DNA of 64,000 nucleotides, taken from positions 37,063 to 101,062 of the forward strand of contig CAMDJW010000010.1 of NCBI GenBank assembly GCA_945901025.1. Reading direction: 5' to 3'. The position numbers and the translations under genes were made by a program. The notes below the pieces were generated by a model, which saw only the letters and a list, made by a program, of their open reading frames with translations, did no database searches and was not told the DNA's origin. This DNA is from Spirosoma fluviale (GTDB lineage Bacteria > Bacteroidota > Bacteroidia > Cytophagales > Spirosomataceae). Numbering within the stretch: the first letter of the stretch is position 1; each line of letters begins with the position of its first letter. Shown here in pieces: positions 7,497-15,886 of the stretch.

Positions 7497-10022
7497 TTGA
7501 AAAAAAGTATTTTTGGCGCTTTTTTAGCGCTTTTCTTATTGCTTCTTTCATTTGAATCCATTCTAGCTCAATATCAAATTAAGGGTATTGTTCGTGATGC
7601 GAGCAATGGTGATCCTGTACCTTTTGCTTCTGTAGGTATCTTGGGTGTGAATGTGGGTACGAGTACTAATTTTCAGGGGGAATATATTTTAAACTCAAAA
7701 TTTTTATCTGACTCTATTTATGTTTCATTTGTGGGGTATAAAAAGAAGGTTAGGTACATCGATAAAAAGTTAAAATCTCAAGTCGTTGATTTTCAAATTG
7801 ATCCAACCATTCGTTCTCTAAACGAAGTAATGGTTTATTCGGGGGAAAATCCTGTGTTCAAAATATTGCGAAATGTGATCAAGAATCGGGAGAAAAATGA
7901 CCGAAGTAAGCTGACGGCCTATTCTTACGATTCTTATACTAAGATGGAGTTGGATGTGGATAATATTTCGGAAAAGTTTAAGGAGCGAAAGGTGATGAAG
8001 GATATTCAGGAGGCAATTAAAAAATTTGAAAAAATCGCAGGGGATGATGGGAAGTTAGTTATACCGACCTTCATCTCTGAGACTTTAAGTAAATTTTATT
8101 ATCGAGAGTCCCCACAAAGAAAAAAGGAGCTCATTTTAAAGACTAATATCAAGGGGGTTGGCGTGAAAGATGGAAGTTTTATTTCACAATTGGTCGGTGG
8201 TAATTTAGTAGCTAATTATAACTTTTATCAAAACTACATCGGATTTTTTGGAAAGGATTTTGCTAGTCCCATCGGCGAAGGTTGGAAAGCGAATTACAAA
8301 TATTACTTAGGAGATACGGTCAAAGTCGAAGGTAGGGTTTGTTATCAAATTGATTATGAGCCTAAAAATCCCATGGATTTAGTTTTTACGGGCCAAGTGT
8401 GGATTGACACAACCAATTTTGCCTTAGTTCAAATAGATGCCTCTGTTGACAAACAAGCAAATTTAAATTTCATTGATAAGATTAAGATTTCTCAGGAGCT
8501 AGAGCAAACAGCTTTTGGAGTCTGGCTACCTGCCAAGACTCGGTTTTTGATTGATTTAGAGGAAATCACAAAAGGCTCGGCGGGAATGCTTTTGAAGATG
8601 TATATATCCAATAAGGATTTTGTCGTTAATGAGCCCAAGCCACTAGAATTTTATGATATGGCTTCCGAGGTGGCTGAGAATGCGAAGGAACCGGATCCAA
8701 ATTTTTGGAAGAATGCTCGTTTTGAACCATTAAGTTCTCAGGATTTGTTGGCCTCCTCCTTGATTGATTCAGTCAGAAATTTGCCGGTGGTTAAAACGTA
8801 TGTTGAAATTGCAGAAATTGTTTTTAGTGGTTTTAGGCGCTTTAATGATATTGAAGTCGGACCTTATATCACCAGTTTAGCCATTAACCGCTTGGAAGGA
8901 GCGCGGTTTCGCTTGGGTTTTCGAACCAATGCAAATTTCGATAAAAACTGGATTTTAAGAGGTAATGTAGGATTTGGTACGAAAGATTTGGTTTTAAAAT
9001 ATTCGGGGGAAGTCAATTATTTATTTTCAAGAAAAAAATGGACGGTGGCCGGATTGCGTCATTCCTATGACATCGAAAGGGTGGGCTTAACTCCAGAGTT
9101 AACAGGTGATAATAAATTATTTTACGCGTTTACTCGATGGGGTGCGTTCTCAGGTGCTTTTTACCGACGTGAAACGGAAGCATTTTTTACGACAGAACCT
9201 ACGAAAGGAATTACCTTTACCGCATCTGCCAATACGAGGTCCTTTGATCCATTATTTCGATTTCAATACCGATTAAACCCTGAAATGGGGGTTAATTCGC
9301 CTGTACAAGATTATTATCAAGACTCATTCATTACATTGGAGGCCAGGTTTGCGAAAAACGAGACGTTTCTGATGAATGGGAATGAAAAAGTCACCTTGGC
9401 AACCCGAAGAATTCCTGTGCTTACCTTTAAATATCAAAGGGGGATTAAAGGATTTTTGGGTGGAAACTTTGATTATGAACGATTTACGCTGAAAGCCTAT
9501 CAGTCTTTTCGAGTTGGTAAAATTGGTCGATCTGATTATACTTTGATGGCCGGGTATACCCCATCAAACTTACCCGCGCCTCTTTTATTTCCACACTTGG
9601 GGAATGAGACATTGTTCTTTGTAAGGAGTGCATTTTCCACCATGAATTATTTTGAATTTGTAAGTGATCAGTATGTTTCCTTGCAGTATAATCACAATTT
9701 TGATGGTTTGTTATTTAATCGGATACCCTTGATAAAGAAATTGAAGTGGCGTTTTATTGCAAGTACAAATATGGTGATTGGGAGCCAACGCGCTTCTAAT
9801 AAAGAGATTATGAAGGACGTTAACAATCCATTGAAATCGAAGTTTTTAGATCGATATGCTTTTGATTCGCTTGAGCCTGGAAAACCCTATGTAGAGGCGG
9901 GGTATGGAATTGACAATATTTTTAAAATTTTCCGCATTCAAGCATTCCATCGCCTTAGCTATTTGAACCACGGAACTCCACAGACCTTTAGGTTAATGGC
10001 CTCCATCAATGTCTCGTTTTAG
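7497..10022 (+). CDS. Outer-membrane DUF5686 protein with carboxypeptidase-regulatory-like N-domain
   Basis: This 841-residue exported protein has a signal peptide (about 1-24, ending ILAQ). A CarboxypepD_reg-like beta-sandwich follows (about 26-110: 'IKGIVRDASNGDPVPFASV', 'GTSTNFQGEYIL', 'VSFVGYKKK'). After it comes a long region of the DUF5686 type, ending in many amphipathic strands and a terminal aromatic residue ('FRLMASINVSF'), as expected for an outer-membrane beta barrel. Its biochemical function is not known. The start is a TTG at 7497: an in-frame stop lies two codons upstream, and TTG gives a perfect signal peptide MKKSIFGAFLALF. A TATTTTTG box at 7404-7411 could be its -7 element. 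It stands alone, with over 100 bases free on each side. Confidence 0.85.
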   Translation: MKKSIFGAFLALFLLLLSFESILAQYQIKGIVRDASNGDPVPFASVGILGVNVGTSTNFQGEYILNSKFLSDSIYVSFVGYKKKVRYIDKKLKSQVVDFQIDPTIRSLNEVMVYSGENPVFKILRNVIKNREKNDRSKLTAYSYDSYTKMELDVDNISEKFKERKVMKDIQEAIKKFEKIAGDDGKLVIPTFISETLSKFYYRESPQRKKELILKTNIKGVGVKDGSFISQLVGGNLVANYNFYQNYIGFFGKDFASPIGEGWKANYKYYLGDTVKVEGRVCYQIDYEPKNPMDLVFTGQVWIDTTNFALVQIDASVDKQANLNFIDKIKISQELEQTAFGVWLPAKTRFLIDLEEITKGSAGMLLKMYISNKDFVVNEPKPLEFYDMASEVAENAKEPDPNFWKNARFEPLSSQDLLASSLIDSVRNLPVVKTYVEIAEIVFSGFRRFNDIEVGPYITSLAINRLEGARFRLGFRTNANFDKNWILRGNVGFGTKDLVLKYSGEVNYLFSRKKWTVAGLRHSYDIERVGLTPELTGDNKLFYAFTRWGAFSGAFYRRETEAFFTTEPTKGITFTASANTRSFDPLFRFQYRLNPEMGVNSPVQDYYQDSFITLEARFAKNETFLMNGNEKVTLATRRIPVLTFKYQRGIKGFLGGNFDYERFTLKAYQSFRVGKIGRSDYTLMAGYTPSNLPAPLLFPHLGNETLFFVRSAFSTMNYFEFVSDQYVSLQYNHNFDGLLFNRIPLIKKLKWRFIASTNMVIGSQRASNKEIMKDVNNPLKSKFLDRYAFDSLEPGKPYVEAGYGIDNIFKIFRIQAFHRLSYLNHGTPQTFRLMASINVSF

Positions 10023-10081
10023 TCGTAATTAGAATAAATTAAAGACTAAAATTTAAACATTTCAAGAATGTTTTATAAGCA

Positions 10082-10113
10082 TTTGATTTATGAAGCTTAG
10101 CAGTCTATATTTG
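10082..10113 (+). promoter_or_regulatory. Promoter for plsY
   Basis: TTTG at 10082-10085, a 20-base spacer and TATATTTG at 10106-10113 match the Bacteroidota consensus. Transcription would start about 20 bases before the plsY ATG at 10141. Confidence 0.7.
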
Positions 10114-10140
10114 AATCTGCCAAATGGTGGAATTTGACTT

Positions 10141-10785
10141 ATGGTATTACTCATTTTTGGTCTTTCTGTTTTAAGTTATCTTCTTGGTTCTATTCCTACT
10201 GCTATTTGGTATGGAGAAACATATCACGGAATTGACATTCGCAAACATGGGAGTGGAAATGCGGGCGCTACCAATACTTTTAGAGTATTAGGTAAAAAGG
10301 CAGGTTCCATTGTATTGTTTGTTGACGCACTCAAAGGATTTATTGCTACAGGTCTTTCAGCTGTTTTATTTTACTTTCATTTGATTGATTGGCAAACTTG
10401 TGTAACCTTAAAAATACTTTTTGGCTTTTTAGCTATTATTGGTCACCTGCTTCCTGTATTTTGTGATTTTAAGGGAGGAAAAGGAGTGGCTACAACCCTA
10501 GGAATGGTGTTGGCATTACATCCTCAAGCGGCCATCGTGAGTATTTGTGTTTTTTTAATAGTCTTTGCCATTTCAAAATACGTTTCCTTAGGTTCCATGG
10601 TCGCGTCCATCGTATTTGCATTGCTATTAATTTTTGGGGTATTTGGACAAGAAATCCCTTTATTAATCTATTTCGGGCTATTTATCACATGCCTTGTCAT
10701 TTTCACACATCGAGGAAATATCATACGAATTTTTCAAGGAACTGAAAATCGGATGTACCTAATCCCTCGTAAAAAGCAATCGTAA
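10141..10785 (+). CDS. plsY: Glycerol-3-phosphate acyltransferase PlsY
   Basis: This 214-residue inner-membrane enzyme has about five membrane segments. It has the PlsY signature motifs: 'GSIPTAIWYGE' (about 17-27), 'GSGNAGATNTFRVLGKKAG' (about 37-55) and 'KGGKGVATTLG' (about 115-125). It transfers an acyl group from acyl-phosphate to the sn-1 position of glycerol-3-phosphate, the first step of phospholipid synthesis. The partner PlsX usually sits beside DUF177/rpmF genes, which fits the truncated DUF177 gene at the left edge, but plsX itself is not in the window. It has its own promoter. The next gene (an M20 dipeptidase) appears separately promoted. Confidence 0.95.
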   Translation: MVLLIFGLSVLSYLLGSIPTAIWYGETYHGIDIRKHGSGNAGATNTFRVLGKKAGSIVLFVDALKGFIATGLSAVLFYFHLIDWQTCVTLKILFGFLAIIGHLLPVFCDFKGGKGVATTLGMVLALHPQAAIVSICVFLIVFAISKYVSLGSMVASIVFALLLIFGVFGQEIPLLIYFGLFITCLVIFTHRGNIIRIFQGTENRMYLIPRKKQS

Positions 10786-10797
10786 ACATTATTTTTT

Positions 10798-10805
10798 TAT
10801 ATTTG
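10798..10805 (+). promoter_or_regulatory. -7 promoter element for the M20 dipeptidase-murQ pair
   Basis: TATATTTG matches TAnnTTTG and lies 31 bases before the ATG at 10837. No TTTG is found at the right distance upstream, so support rests on the -7 box alone. Confidence 0.45.
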
Positions 10806-10836
10806 TATAGTTGCACTTTAGCTATAAGTATCAAAT

Positions 10837-12210
10837 ATGAAAGAAACACAAGCGTATATATCCGCCCACCAAGATCGATTTTTAACTGAATTATTAGAAT
10901 GGTTGCGTATCCCTTCCATATCCGCTGATCCTGCTTATGCTGGATCCGTAAGGCAAGCCGCTGAATGGATGGCTGAAAATCTTAAAAAAGCTGGTGTTGA
11001 CCATGTTCGTCTAGAGGAAACAGCAGGTTTTCCCATTGTTTATGGAGAGAAAATGGTTGATGTCCAAGCGCCAACAGTCCTAGTTTATGGGCATTATGAT
11101 GTGCAACCCGCCGATCCGTTGGAGTTGTGGAATAATCCCCCTTTTGAACCAACCATTATCAATGAGGTCATTTATGCCAGAGGTTCTTGTGACGATAAGG
11201 GTCAGGTATTTATGCATGTAAAAGCATTTGAGGCTATGTATGCGGCAGGTGAATTAACCTGTAACGTTAAATTTATGATTGAAGGAGAGGAGGAAATTGG
11301 ATCCAATAACTTGTCCACTTTTGTCTGTGCTAATAAAGAGCTTTTAAAAGCCGATGTAATTTTAATCTCAGATACGGCCATTATTGCGAACGATACGCCG
11401 TCCATCGACGTAGGTTTGCGAGGACTTAGTTACATGGAAGTCTCCGTGCAAGGACCAAATCGAGATTTGCACTCTGGCGTATATGGCGGAGCGGTAGCCA
11501 ATCCCATTAATATTTTATGTGAAATGATTTCATCTATGCACGATGAATTTAATCGAATCACCATTCCAGGATTTTACGATGGGGTCTTGGACGTTAGTCC
11601 AGCGGATCGTGCTGCGATGGCACAAACTCCTTTTGACTTAGAAGCATATCAAAATGATTTAGGCATTCATGCCGTCCATGGAGAAAAAGGATTTTCAACG
11701 ATCGAGCGGGCCTCTATTAGGCCTACTTTAGACGTCAATGGTATCTGGGGTGGTTATACTGGGGAGGGAGCAAAGACCGTTTTACCTTCCATGGCCTATG
11801 CTAAAATTTCCATGAGGTTGGTTCCCAATCAATCCTCTGAACAAATTACTAAACTATTTACGGACTATTTTTTAGCGGCAGCTCCTAAGGGAGTACAAGT
11901 CACAGTGACCCCACATCATGGAGGAGAAGCCTATTTGATGCCGACGGATAGTATTGCATTTCAAGCAGCATCTGAGGCTTTGGCGAAGACTTTTGGAAAA
12001 GAGCCCGTGCCGACTCGTGGAGGAGGAAGTATTCCCATCGTAGCTTTATTTGAAAAGGAGTTGGGGATTAAGTCTATTTTAATGGGTTTTGGTCTAGATT
12101 CCGATGCCATACATTCTCCAAACGAGCATTATGGCTTGTTTAATTTTTATAAGGGAATCGAAACTATTCCGTATTTTTTCTCAAATTATAACGAATTATA
12201 CCAACAATAA
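10837..12210 (+). CDS. M20-family metallodipeptidase
   Basis: This 457-residue cytosolic enzyme is of the M20 (CNDP-like dipeptidase) type. Zinc-site residues are visible: 'YGHYDVQPADP' (His86, Asp88), 'ARGSCDDKGQ' (bridging Asp119/Asp120), the catalytic Glu pair in 'EGEEEIGS' (about 149-156), a later Asp in 'LISDTA', and a His near the C-terminus in 'DAIHSPNEHYG'. A dimerisation (lid) domain lies in between ('RDLHSGVYGGAVANP'). It cleaves dipeptides or short peptides. The stop overlaps the start of murQ by one base (TAATG), so the two are probably made together. This fits peptide and sugar salvage from recycled cell-wall material, which is inference from adjacency. Confidence 0.92.
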   Translation: MKETQAYISAHQDRFLTELLEWLRIPSISADPAYAGSVRQAAEWMAENLKKAGVDHVRLEETAGFPIVYGEKMVDVQAPTVLVYGHYDVQPADPLELWNNPPFEPTIINEVIYARGSCDDKGQVFMHVKAFEAMYAAGELTCNVKFMIEGEEEIGSNNLSTFVCANKELLKADVILISDTAIIANDTPSIDVGLRGLSYMEVSVQGPNRDLHSGVYGGAVANPINILCEMISSMHDEFNRITIPGFYDGVLDVSPADRAAMAQTPFDLEAYQNDLGIHAVHGEKGFSTIERASIRPTLDVNGIWGGYTGEGAKTVLPSMAYAKISMRLVPNQSSEQITKLFTDYFLAAAPKGVQVTVTPHHGGEAYLMPTDSIAFQAASEALAKTFGKEPVPTRGGGSIPIVALFEKELGIKSILMGFGLDSDAIHSPNEHYGLFNFYKGIETIPYFFSNYNELYQQ

Positions 12211-13034
12211 TGGCTGAAAATCTAACCTTATTGGCAACCGAATCCGCTTCTTCCTATCAAAATTTAGAGCAGCAGAGTGTTGAAACTTTGCTTCGACAAA
12301 TGAATGCGGAAGATAAAACGGTTGCTCATTCGGTCGAAAAAGAAATACCGGCGATCGAAGCGCTCGTGAATCAAATTGTTCCTCGAATGAAACAAGGTGG
12401 TCGTTTATTTTATATTGGGGCTGGAACTTCTGGCCGACTAGGCGTTGTGGATGCTTCCGAATGTCCACCGACTTATGGAGTAGCATTTGATCGCGTTATT
12501 GGATTGATTGCCGGTGGTGATGGGGCAATTCGAAAGGCTGTTGAGAATGCTGAAGATGATGAACAGCAGGCTTGGTTGGACATGGAAGCATATCGAATAG
12601 GTGCCTTAGATACGGTCATTGGCATAGCAGCTTCTGGTAGAACTCCCTATGTGGTGGGTGGATTGCGGGCAGCCAATGAGCGCGGAATTCTCACAGGTTG
12701 TATCGTGTGTAATGCGGGTGGCGTTGTAGCTAAAGAAGCAAAATATCCCATCGAAGTGATTGTTGGGCCTGAATTTGTCACGGGAAGTACGCGCATGAAA
12801 TCGGGTACAGCACAGAAATTGGTCTTAAATATGATCTCGACTTCGGTGATGATCCAACTAGGACATGTGCAAGGGAATAAGATGGTCGATATGCAATTAA
12901 GTAACCATAAATTAGTGTTAAGAGCTATTATGATGGTCCGAGAAGCGACTGGAATTAGTGAAGAAAGAGCTGCGGAATTATTAGAAAAACATGGAAGCGT
13001 AAGAAATGCGATAGATTCATTAAAAAAGGCGTAA
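12210..13034 (+). CDS. murQ: N-acetylmuramic acid 6-phosphate etherase
   Basis: This 274-residue SIS-domain protein has the MurQ signatures: 'IGAGTSGRLGVVDASECPPTYG' spanning about 69-90 (sugar-phosphate binding and the catalytic Glu), 'IAASGRTPYVVGGL' (about 139-152), 'EVIVGPEFVTGSTRMKSGTAQK' (about 184-205) and a C-terminal UBA-like helical part ('ISEERAAELLEKHG'). It removes the lactyl ether from MurNAc-6-phosphate to give GlcNAc-6-phosphate and lactate in cell-wall recycling. It is coupled by TAATG to the M20 dipeptidase. No MurNAc kinase (anmK) or transporter is seen beside it. Confidence 0.95.
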   Translation: MAENLTLLATESASSYQNLEQQSVETLLRQMNAEDKTVAHSVEKEIPAIEALVNQIVPRMKQGGRLFYIGAGTSGRLGVVDASECPPTYGVAFDRVIGLIAGGDGAIRKAVENAEDDEQQAWLDMEAYRIGALDTVIGIAASGRTPYVVGGLRAANERGILTGCIVCNAGGVVAKEAKYPIEVIVGPEFVTGSTRMKSGTAQKLVLNMISTSVMIQLGHVQGNKMVDMQLSNHKLVLRAIMMVREATGISEERAAELLEKHGSVRNAIDSLKKA

Positions 13035-13120
13035 TTCAGGGCAGTTTTTTAAGGAGAATTCCCTTAATTTGTGAATCCAATTTGGAAGTTTAAATTTTTA
13101 CCTATTAATATTAATTTTTT

Positions 13121-13447
13121 ATGAAAACGATATCTAAGTTAATTTTTACAGCAGTATTGAGTTTTTCGGCCTTGAGTTTTCAAGCTAAAGCTGAAGATTT
13201 TCCAGAAGCAATTAAGCCTTTGATGCAAAAGTATACTTGTTTTGCTTGCCACAAGGTAGATACAAGATTAGTAGGACCTGCTTACCAAGATGTGGCTAAG
13301 AAGAAATACAGTGTGGATAAAATAGTTGCACTGATTGCAAAGCCTCAACCTAGTAATTGGCCAGGTTACCCTCCGATGGCTCCTATGACAAATGTTCAAA
13401 AGGACGATGCCATTAAAATAGCGAAATGGATTAATTCATTGAGATAA
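13121..13447 (+). CDS. Small periplasmic c-type cytochrome
   Basis: This 108-residue precursor has a Sec signal of about 24 residues (ending QAKA) and one haem-attachment motif CFACH (Cys40, Cys43, His44). The downstream 'VGPAYQDVAKKY' and 'PPMAPM' (Met86 or Met89 as the sixth ligand) are typical of the cytochrome c551/c552 class. It would shuttle electrons in the periplasm; the partner is not evident from the neighbours. It is a single-gene unit ending in a strong bidirectional terminator. Confidence 0.93.
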   Translation: MKTISKLIFTAVLSFSALSFQAKAEDFPEAIKPLMQKYTCFACHKVDTRLVGPAYQDVAKKKYSVDKIVALIAKPQPSNWPGYPPMAPMTNVQKDDAIKIAKWINSLR

Positions 13448-13478
13448 AAAAATCCCGGTTTAGGCCGGGATTTTTTTT
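13446..13478. terminator. Bidirectional intrinsic terminator
   Basis: A-run, stem AATCCCGG, loop TTTAGG, stem CCGGGATT, T-run. It is symmetric, so it ends both the cytochrome c gene from the left and the DUF5606 gene (stop at 13481) from the right. Confidence 0.92.
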
Positions 13479-13480
13479 GA

Positions 13481-13996
13481 TTATTTTTTAGCTGGGGCTT
13501 TTTTAGCTGGGGCTTTTTTAGCTGCCGGCTTTTTTTCTGCCTTGGGTTTTTCTGAATCCTCTTTGGTCGGCTTAGGTTCCTTAGCGACTTTGGAAGGAAA
13601 AAGTTCAGGAACATGTGTAAATAAAATCAGGTACCAATTTAAGATTTTTTTAATGTCGGATGCGAATACTCGATCAGCATCATAATTGGGAACTACGGTA
13701 GAAATTACTCCAAAAAGTTCCAAATCCGTTGATTTTCGAGGCTCTATCGGTAATACACCATTAAACATCTCATGTATTTTTAAAAACAATTCAGCCAATG
13801 GCAAGGTGCTGTCTTGGTGATCGTCTAAATAAAGAGAAATGTCTTTTAGTACCGAAATTCTAGTTTGACCACTCACCACTGATTTTTGTTTTGCCGCATC
13901 TAATGTCTCGACGATAACTCCAGTTCTTGTTGGCTTTAACACTTTAAATAATCCTGGTTTACCAGAGATGTGGGCAACTTCGTTCAATAATTCCAT
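13481..13996 (-). CDS. DUF5606 protein with Lys/Ala/Pro-rich tail
   Basis: This 171-residue cytosolic protein matches what I know of the Bacteroidota DUF5606 family in residues 1-125: 'ISGKPGLFKVLKPTRTGVIVE', 'SVLKDISLYL', 'LPLAELFLKI', 'VPNYDADRVFASDIKKILNWY'. Its function is unknown. The last 40 residues or so are low-complexity: acidic/lysine stretches, then 'KKPAAKKAPAKKAPAKK', built from a 15-base DNA repeat encoding AKKAP. Such tails resemble histone-H1-like basic tails and may bind nucleic acid; this is inference. A -7-like TAATTTTG lies at 14020-14027 on the minus strand, 24 bases before the ATG. The gene ends at the shared terminator. Confidence 0.82.
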   Translation of the reverse strand: MELLNEVAHISGKPGLFKVLKPTRTGVIVETLDAAKQKSVVSGQTRISVLKDISLYLDDHQDSTLPLAELFLKIHEMFNGVLPIEPRKSTDLELFGVISTVVPNYDADRVFASDIKKILNWYLILFTHVPELFPSKVAKEPKPTKEDSEKPKAEKKPAAKKAPAKKAPAKK

Positions 13997-14030
13997 GAAT
14001 ATGTTTAATAATTCGACTGCAAAATTAGTA

Positions 14031-14651
14031 CTATTTCCCTATTTTGTAAGGTGATGTTTGAATTAATTGCTCTATATTTTTCATTATGTCTTCTCGGCCT
14101 ACATGTTTTTCAGCTGAGGTAATAAAAATGGTTGGCAATGTTTCCCAAGACTCTAACAAATAATTTTTATATAATTCAACGCTATCTCCCACCTGTTTTT
14201 GCGAAAGTTTATCGGCCTTCGTGAAAACGATATGAAAGGGAACTTGCTCGATGACCATACGGTTCATGAACTCAATGTCTACGATTTGGGGTTTGATGCG
14301 AATGTCAATCAGTACAAAAAGACAAGTCAAATTTTCCCGATGAAGTAAATAATCAAAAATCATTTTTTCGAAATCCCTTCTTTTCTCTTTGCTTACTTTG
14401 GCATAACCATACCCAGGTAAATCGACCAAATACCATTTTTCATTAATCATGAAGTGGTTGATCAATTGCGTTTTTCCCGGAGTCTGAGAGGTTTTTGCTA
14501 AACCTTTGTGAAAAGTTAGGGAGTTGATCAATGACGACTTTCCTACATTAGACCGGCCAATAAACGCAAATTCAGGGAATCTAGCCGGAGGACTTTTTGT
14601 AAAATCGGTATTGCTTGTAATGAATCGGGCGATAATCGGTGCTGCAGCCAT
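14031..14651 (-). CDS. engB: Ribosome-biogenesis GTPase EngB/YsxC
   Basis: This small Ras-like GTPase is 206 residues long from the ATG at 14651. G-motifs are present: G1 'GRSNVGKSS' (about 31-39), G2 Thr in 'SQTPGKTQ', G3 'DLPGYG', G4 'TKAD', G5 'TSAE'. The family helps assemble the 50S ribosomal subunit and is essential in many bacteria. A longer frame from a TTG at 14672 adds seven residues, but the ATG start gives the usual 'PIIARFITSNTDFTKSP' N-terminus. The gene diverges from hemE across a 96-base region holding a striking inverted repeat whose ends form a -7 box facing each gene. Confidence 0.95.
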   Translation of the reverse strand: MAAAPIIARFITSNTDFTKSPPARFPEFAFIGRSNVGKSSLINSLTFHKGLAKTSQTPGKTQLINHFMINEKWYLVDLPGYGYAKVSKEKRRDFEKMIFDYLLHRENLTCLFVLIDIRIKPQIVDIEFMNRMVIEQVPFHIVFTKADKLSQKQVGDSVELYKNYLLESWETLPTIFITSAEKHVGREDIMKNIEQLIQTSPYKIGK

Positions 14652-14669
14652 GAGGTAATTGTTAGGCTG

Positions 14670-14737
14670 CAAAGGTAAGGGAAAATTAGGTATTAGGTAA
14701 TAGGTTATAAGTAATACCTATTTTTCCTTTACCTTTG
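14670..14737. repeat. 26-bp imperfect inverted repeat with mirror-image -7 boxes
   Basis: The left arm (14670-14695) and right arm (14712-14737) are reverse complements at 24 of 26 positions, separated by 16 bases. The outer ends read CAAAGGTA and TACCTTTG, so each arm ends in a TAnnTTTG promoter element pointing outward, to engB on the left and hemE on the right. RNA from either side could fold into a long hairpin only if transcription started inside the opposite arm, so the DNA-level symmetry seems more relevant. Confidence 0.8.
14730..14737 (+). promoter_or_regulatory. -7 promoter element for hemE
   Basis: TACCTTTG lies 10 bases before the hemE ATG, which would give a leaderless or nearly leaderless message. 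The mirror copy (14670-14677, minus strand) lies 18 bases before the engB ATG. No convincing TTTG is found 19-21 bases upstream of either. Confidence 0.55.
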
Positions 14738-14747
14738 TACCTTCAAA

Positions 14748-15779
14748 ATGGAAAAATTACAAAACGATTTAATCATTCGTGCCGCGTTAGGCCAACCCGT
14801 TGAACGGGTACCCGTTTGGGTGATGCGCCAAGCAGGTCGAATCTTGCCTGAATACCGAGAGGTTCGAGCAAAAGCAGGCTCATTTATCGCCTTGGCCACG
14901 AACCCAGAAATGGCGGCTCAAGTCACCTTACAACCTGTAGATAGGTTTGGTGTGGATGCGGCTATTATTTTCTCCGATATTTTAGTAGTGCCTGAGGCGA
15001 TGGGTTTGCCCTATTTGATGGAAGAACAAAAAGGACCTGTGTTTCCTGAGGTGATTCGTTCGCATGCCGACTTAGCCAAGATTCGATTAGCAAATCCCGA
15101 AGAAGATTTGAAATATGTATTAGACGCCATTAAAATTGTCAAAAAAGAATTAGCAGGTCGTGTTCCTTTAATCGGTTTTGCTGGAGCGCCATTTACTATT
15201 TTCTGTTACATGGTCGAGGGAAAAGGTTCAAAAACTTTTTCTCAAGCAAAAAAAATGCTCTATGCAGAACCTACTTTAGCCCATGCGCTATTGCAAAAAA
15301 TTACGGATTCTACTATTGCCTATTTAAAAGCTCAGGTAATTGCTGGGGCTAATTTATTACAGATATTTGATTCTTGGGCAGGTATTTTATCGCCCACCCA
15401 ATACAGTGTATTTTCAATTCCCTACTTAAAGCAAATCTGTGATGCCATACAAGAGGTTCCTCTAACTTTATTTGCCAAGGGGGCATTTTTCGCTAGAGCC
15501 GAAATGGCCCAATTGGATTGTCAGACCATTGGCTTAGACTGGAATATGGACATTTCGGAATCGCGTGCCCTTGTAGGATCTCATAAAACCTTGCAAGGAA
15601 ATTTAGATCCTTGTGTCTTATATGGTGATTTTAAAACGGTGGAAGCTGAGACTAAGGGGATGTTGAAGGCTTTTTGGGGCCAACGATACATCGCCAATTT
15701 AGGCCACGGCGTTTACCCAGATATTCACCCAGATAAAGTTCAATGTTTCGTGGATACGGTTCAAGGGTATCAAGGATAA
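14748..15779 (+). CDS. hemE: Uroporphyrinogen decarboxylase
   Basis: This 343-residue protein shows the HemE signatures: '[16 protein letters not shown]' (about 24-39), '[31 protein letters not shown]' read in two blocks (about 49-81), '[16 protein letters not shown]' (about 145-160) and 'FDSWAG' (about 206-211), with 'GLDWNMD' and 'QGNLDP' near the end. It decarboxylates the four acetate side chains of uroporphyrinogen III to give coproporphyrinogen III in the cytosol. It is the only tetrapyrrole gene here, consistent with scattered hem genes in Bacteroidota. A hairpin follows the stop. Confidence 0.97.
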   Translation: MEKLQNDLIIRAALGQPVERVPVWVMRQAGRILPEYREVRAKAGSFIALATNPEMAAQVTLQPVDRFGVDAAIIFSDILVVPEAMGLPYLMEEQKGPVFPEVIRSHADLAKIRLANPEEDLKYVLDAIKIVKKELAGRVPLIGFAGAPFTIFCYMVEGKGSKTFSQAKKMLYAEPTLAHALLQKITDSTIAYLKAQVIAGANLLQIFDSWAGILSPTQYSVFSIPYLKQICDAIQEVPLTLFAKGAFFARAEMAQLDCQTIGLDWNMDISESRALVGSHKTLQGNLDPCVLYGDFKTVEAETKGMLKAFWGQRYIANLGHGVYPDIHPDKVQCFVDTVQGYQG

Positions 15780-15809
15780 AAAAAACCAACCGATCACGGC
15801 TGGCTTTTT
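15778..15809. terminator. Terminator hairpin after hemE (stronger on the minus strand)
   Basis: An A-run, an eight- to ten-base stem around loop ATCA, and T-runs on both sides. On the plus strand the stem has two A-C mismatches. Read on the minus strand these become G-U pairs and are followed by eight T, so it serves best for the NTF2-like gene coming from the right. Confidence 0.7.
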
Positions 15810-15886
15810 GTTTCAATCCCCAATAATTTTAAATTGACGATTCAGCAATTATTGTGAAATCTGTTTAAGTTTTCATATTGAGAGCA

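Noticed and set aside
13048..13068. Imperfect palindrome AAGGAGAATTCCCTT after murQ
   Set aside because: It is a short, odd-centred stem without a T-run; cannot be distinguished from chance.
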